Assembly (NCBI GenBank): GCA_947306035.1
Contig: CAMZFG010000052.1
Location: forward strand, 1 to 6,561
DNA length: 6,561 nt
Direction: 5' to 3'
DNA from: an uncultured Clostridia bacterium
GTDB taxonomy: Bacteria > Bacillota > Clostridia > Oscillospirales > CAG-272
In this document: positions 5,499 to 6,561 of the stretch, piece by piece
How positions within the stretch are numbered: position 1 is the stretch's first letter
Layout of the letters: each line of letters starts with the position of its first letter
Position numbers and translations under genes: made by a program
Notes under the pieces: model-generated
Databases searched by the model: none
Told to the model about the DNA's origin: nothing
Seen by the model: the letters and a program-made list of their open reading frames with translations, nothing else

Positions 5499-6561
5499 AA
5501 CCGATCGCGGCCCTGAAAAAATACAAGTCTCAACTGGGCGACTCGCTGTGGAGCATCTGCGGTCTCGTGCTGATGAACGCCATTGCGCAGATCGCCCTGT
5601 ATCCCTTTTTAGCCAAACAACTGGGCGAGGCGGGATACGGCGAGATGCAGTACCTGCTGGCCTATATCAATATCGTCACCGTTTCGGTGGGCATCGCGGC
5701 CAATCTGGCGCGCATGACGGCGCCGACCGAAGAGCGCATGCAGTACAACGGGAACTACAACGTGTTCCTGCTGCTGGTGGCGCTGCTCGGCGTGCCCGGC
5801 GCGCTGCTGATCCGGCGCTTTTCCGGGGTATATATGGATATACCCACCACCGTTTGCTACTACGGCCTGTTCGTGGCCATGCTGTTCCGCTACTACGCCG
5901 ACGTGGCCTATAAACTGACGCTCAACTACCGGCTTTACTTCGTCTATTACGGCCTGATCGGCGCGGGCTACGTGGGCGGCGTCTTTCTGTTCCGCGCCAC
6001 GGGGATCTGGCCGCTGGCCATTCTGCCCGGCGAGGCGCTCGGCGTGCTGTTCGCCTACACCGTGGGCCCCACGCTGCGCAAACGCCCCTTTGCCTTCTCG
6101 CCCGCGTGGAAGCACGCCTGGCGCGCCATTCTGATCCTCTGCGTTTCGGAGGGCATTCCCAACGTCATTCTCAACGCCGACCGCCTGCTGCTCAAATGGC
6201 TGGTGGGCGCCTCGGCCGTCACCATCTACTATCTGGCAACGCTGGTCGGCAAGACCATGTCGCTGGTCAGCACGCCCCTGAACGGCGTTCTGATCGGCTA
6301 TCTCGCCCGCTATGAGGGGCGGCTGACCCGCCGCATCATGCGCGTGGTGCTGTTCGGCTCCCTCGCGGTCATCGTGCTGGCCACCGGCGTGTGCGTGGGC
6401 GGCGGATACGTGGTGCTGCTCTGGCTTTATCCGGAGGAACTCGAGGCGGTGCGCCCCTATCTGTTCCTCGGCAGTCTGGCGCAGGTGTTCTTTTTTGTGA
6501 CCAACATCGTCGCCACCGTGCTCATCCGCTTTGCCAAAAAGATCTATCAGGTCTTTATCAA
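5495..6561 (+). CDS. Wzx-like polysaccharide flippase, MOP superfamily (3' end outside window)
   Basis: An ATG overlapping the rfbH stop (ATGA, 5495-5498) opens a frame that runs without a stop to the window edge, giving 355 complete residues. GAGG at 5484-5487 is the ribosome binding site. The protein is very hydrophobic, with likely membrane helices near residues 18-40, 52-72, 89-107, 120-139, 148-166 and 170-190, and further ones to the end; basic stretches lie between them. Positions 29-49 (AIAQIALYPFLAKQLGEAGYG) match the start of Wzx/MATE-like polysaccharide exporters. The segment NADRLLLKWLVG followed by IYYLATLVGKTMSLV and TPLNGVLIGYL resembles the middle repeat of such flippases. The likely role is moving a lipid-linked glycan unit, probably containing the dideoxysugar made by the preceding genes, across the cytoplasmic membrane. 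Substrate specificity is inferred only from the operon. It was not judged broken; it is merely cut by the window. Confidence 0.85.
   Translation, partial: MKPIAALKKYKSQLGDSLWSICGLVLMNAIAQIALYPFLAKQLGEAGYGEMQYLLAYINIVTVSVGIAANLARMTAPTEERMQYNGNYNVFLLLVALLGVPGALLIRRFSGVYMDIPTTVCYYGLFVAMLFRYYADVAYKLTLNYRLYFVYYGLIGAGYVGGVFLFRATGIWPLAILPGEALGVLFAYTVGPTLRKRPFAFSPAWKHAWRAILILCVSEGIPNVILNADRLLLKWLVGASAVTIYYLATLVGKTMSLVSTPLNGVLIGYLARYEGRLTRRIMRVVLFGSLAVIVLATGVCVGGGYVVLLWLYPEELEAVRPYLFLGSLAQVFFFVTNIVATVLIRFAKKIYQVFI

Overview
The window is GC-rich with strongly G/C-ended codons. It still carries textbook sigma-A promoters (TTGACA or TTGCAA, 17 bp, TATAAT, each with an extended -10), GGAGG-type ribosome binding sites and short GC-hairpin terminators. 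This suggests a high-GC, Gram-positive-like bacterium, possibly a gut Clostridia/Oscillospiraceae-type member of the Bacillota. That placement is an inference from style only; no taxonomic marker is present. Every supported gene is on the + strand, and no RNA gene, mobile element, CRISPR array or pseudogene was seen.

Region 1 (1-1954) looks catabolic. It holds the last 33 codons of an unidentified protein, possibly a glycosidase. An Ldh2/malate-lactate dehydrogenase-family oxidoreductase (122-1177) follows, and 3 bases after it an HpcH/HpaI-family class II aldolase (1181-1954). The tight spacing implies co-transcription, and the pair probably handles a sugar acid or 2-keto acid whose identity the sequence does not reveal.

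Region 2 (1955-2268) is a 314-base intergenic control region. Two hairpins end the upstream unit, the second (1997-2019) being a clear intrinsic terminator. Two near-consensus promoters in tandem (P1 2040-2068, P2 2168-2196) then point at the next operon. Between them lies a GC-rich segment that can fold in several mutually exclusive ways and includes a weak terminator-like hairpin followed by five T.

Region 3 (2269-6561) is a surface-polysaccharide operon for the 3,6-dideoxyhexose route. RfbF makes CDP-glucose, RfbG converts it to CDP-4-keto-6-deoxyglucose, and the PMP/[2Fe-2S] enzyme RfbH carries out C-3 dehydration. A Wzx-like membrane flippase follows, cut off by the window end. RfbF/RfbG overlap by one base and RfbH/flippase by four, suggesting translational coupling. 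The electron-donating reductase needed with RfbH and the final epimerase/reductase that would decide which dideoxysugar is made (paratose, abequose, tyvelose, ascarylose) are not in the window. Overall this is a recognisable metabolic and glycan locus; I found no convincing undescribed system.
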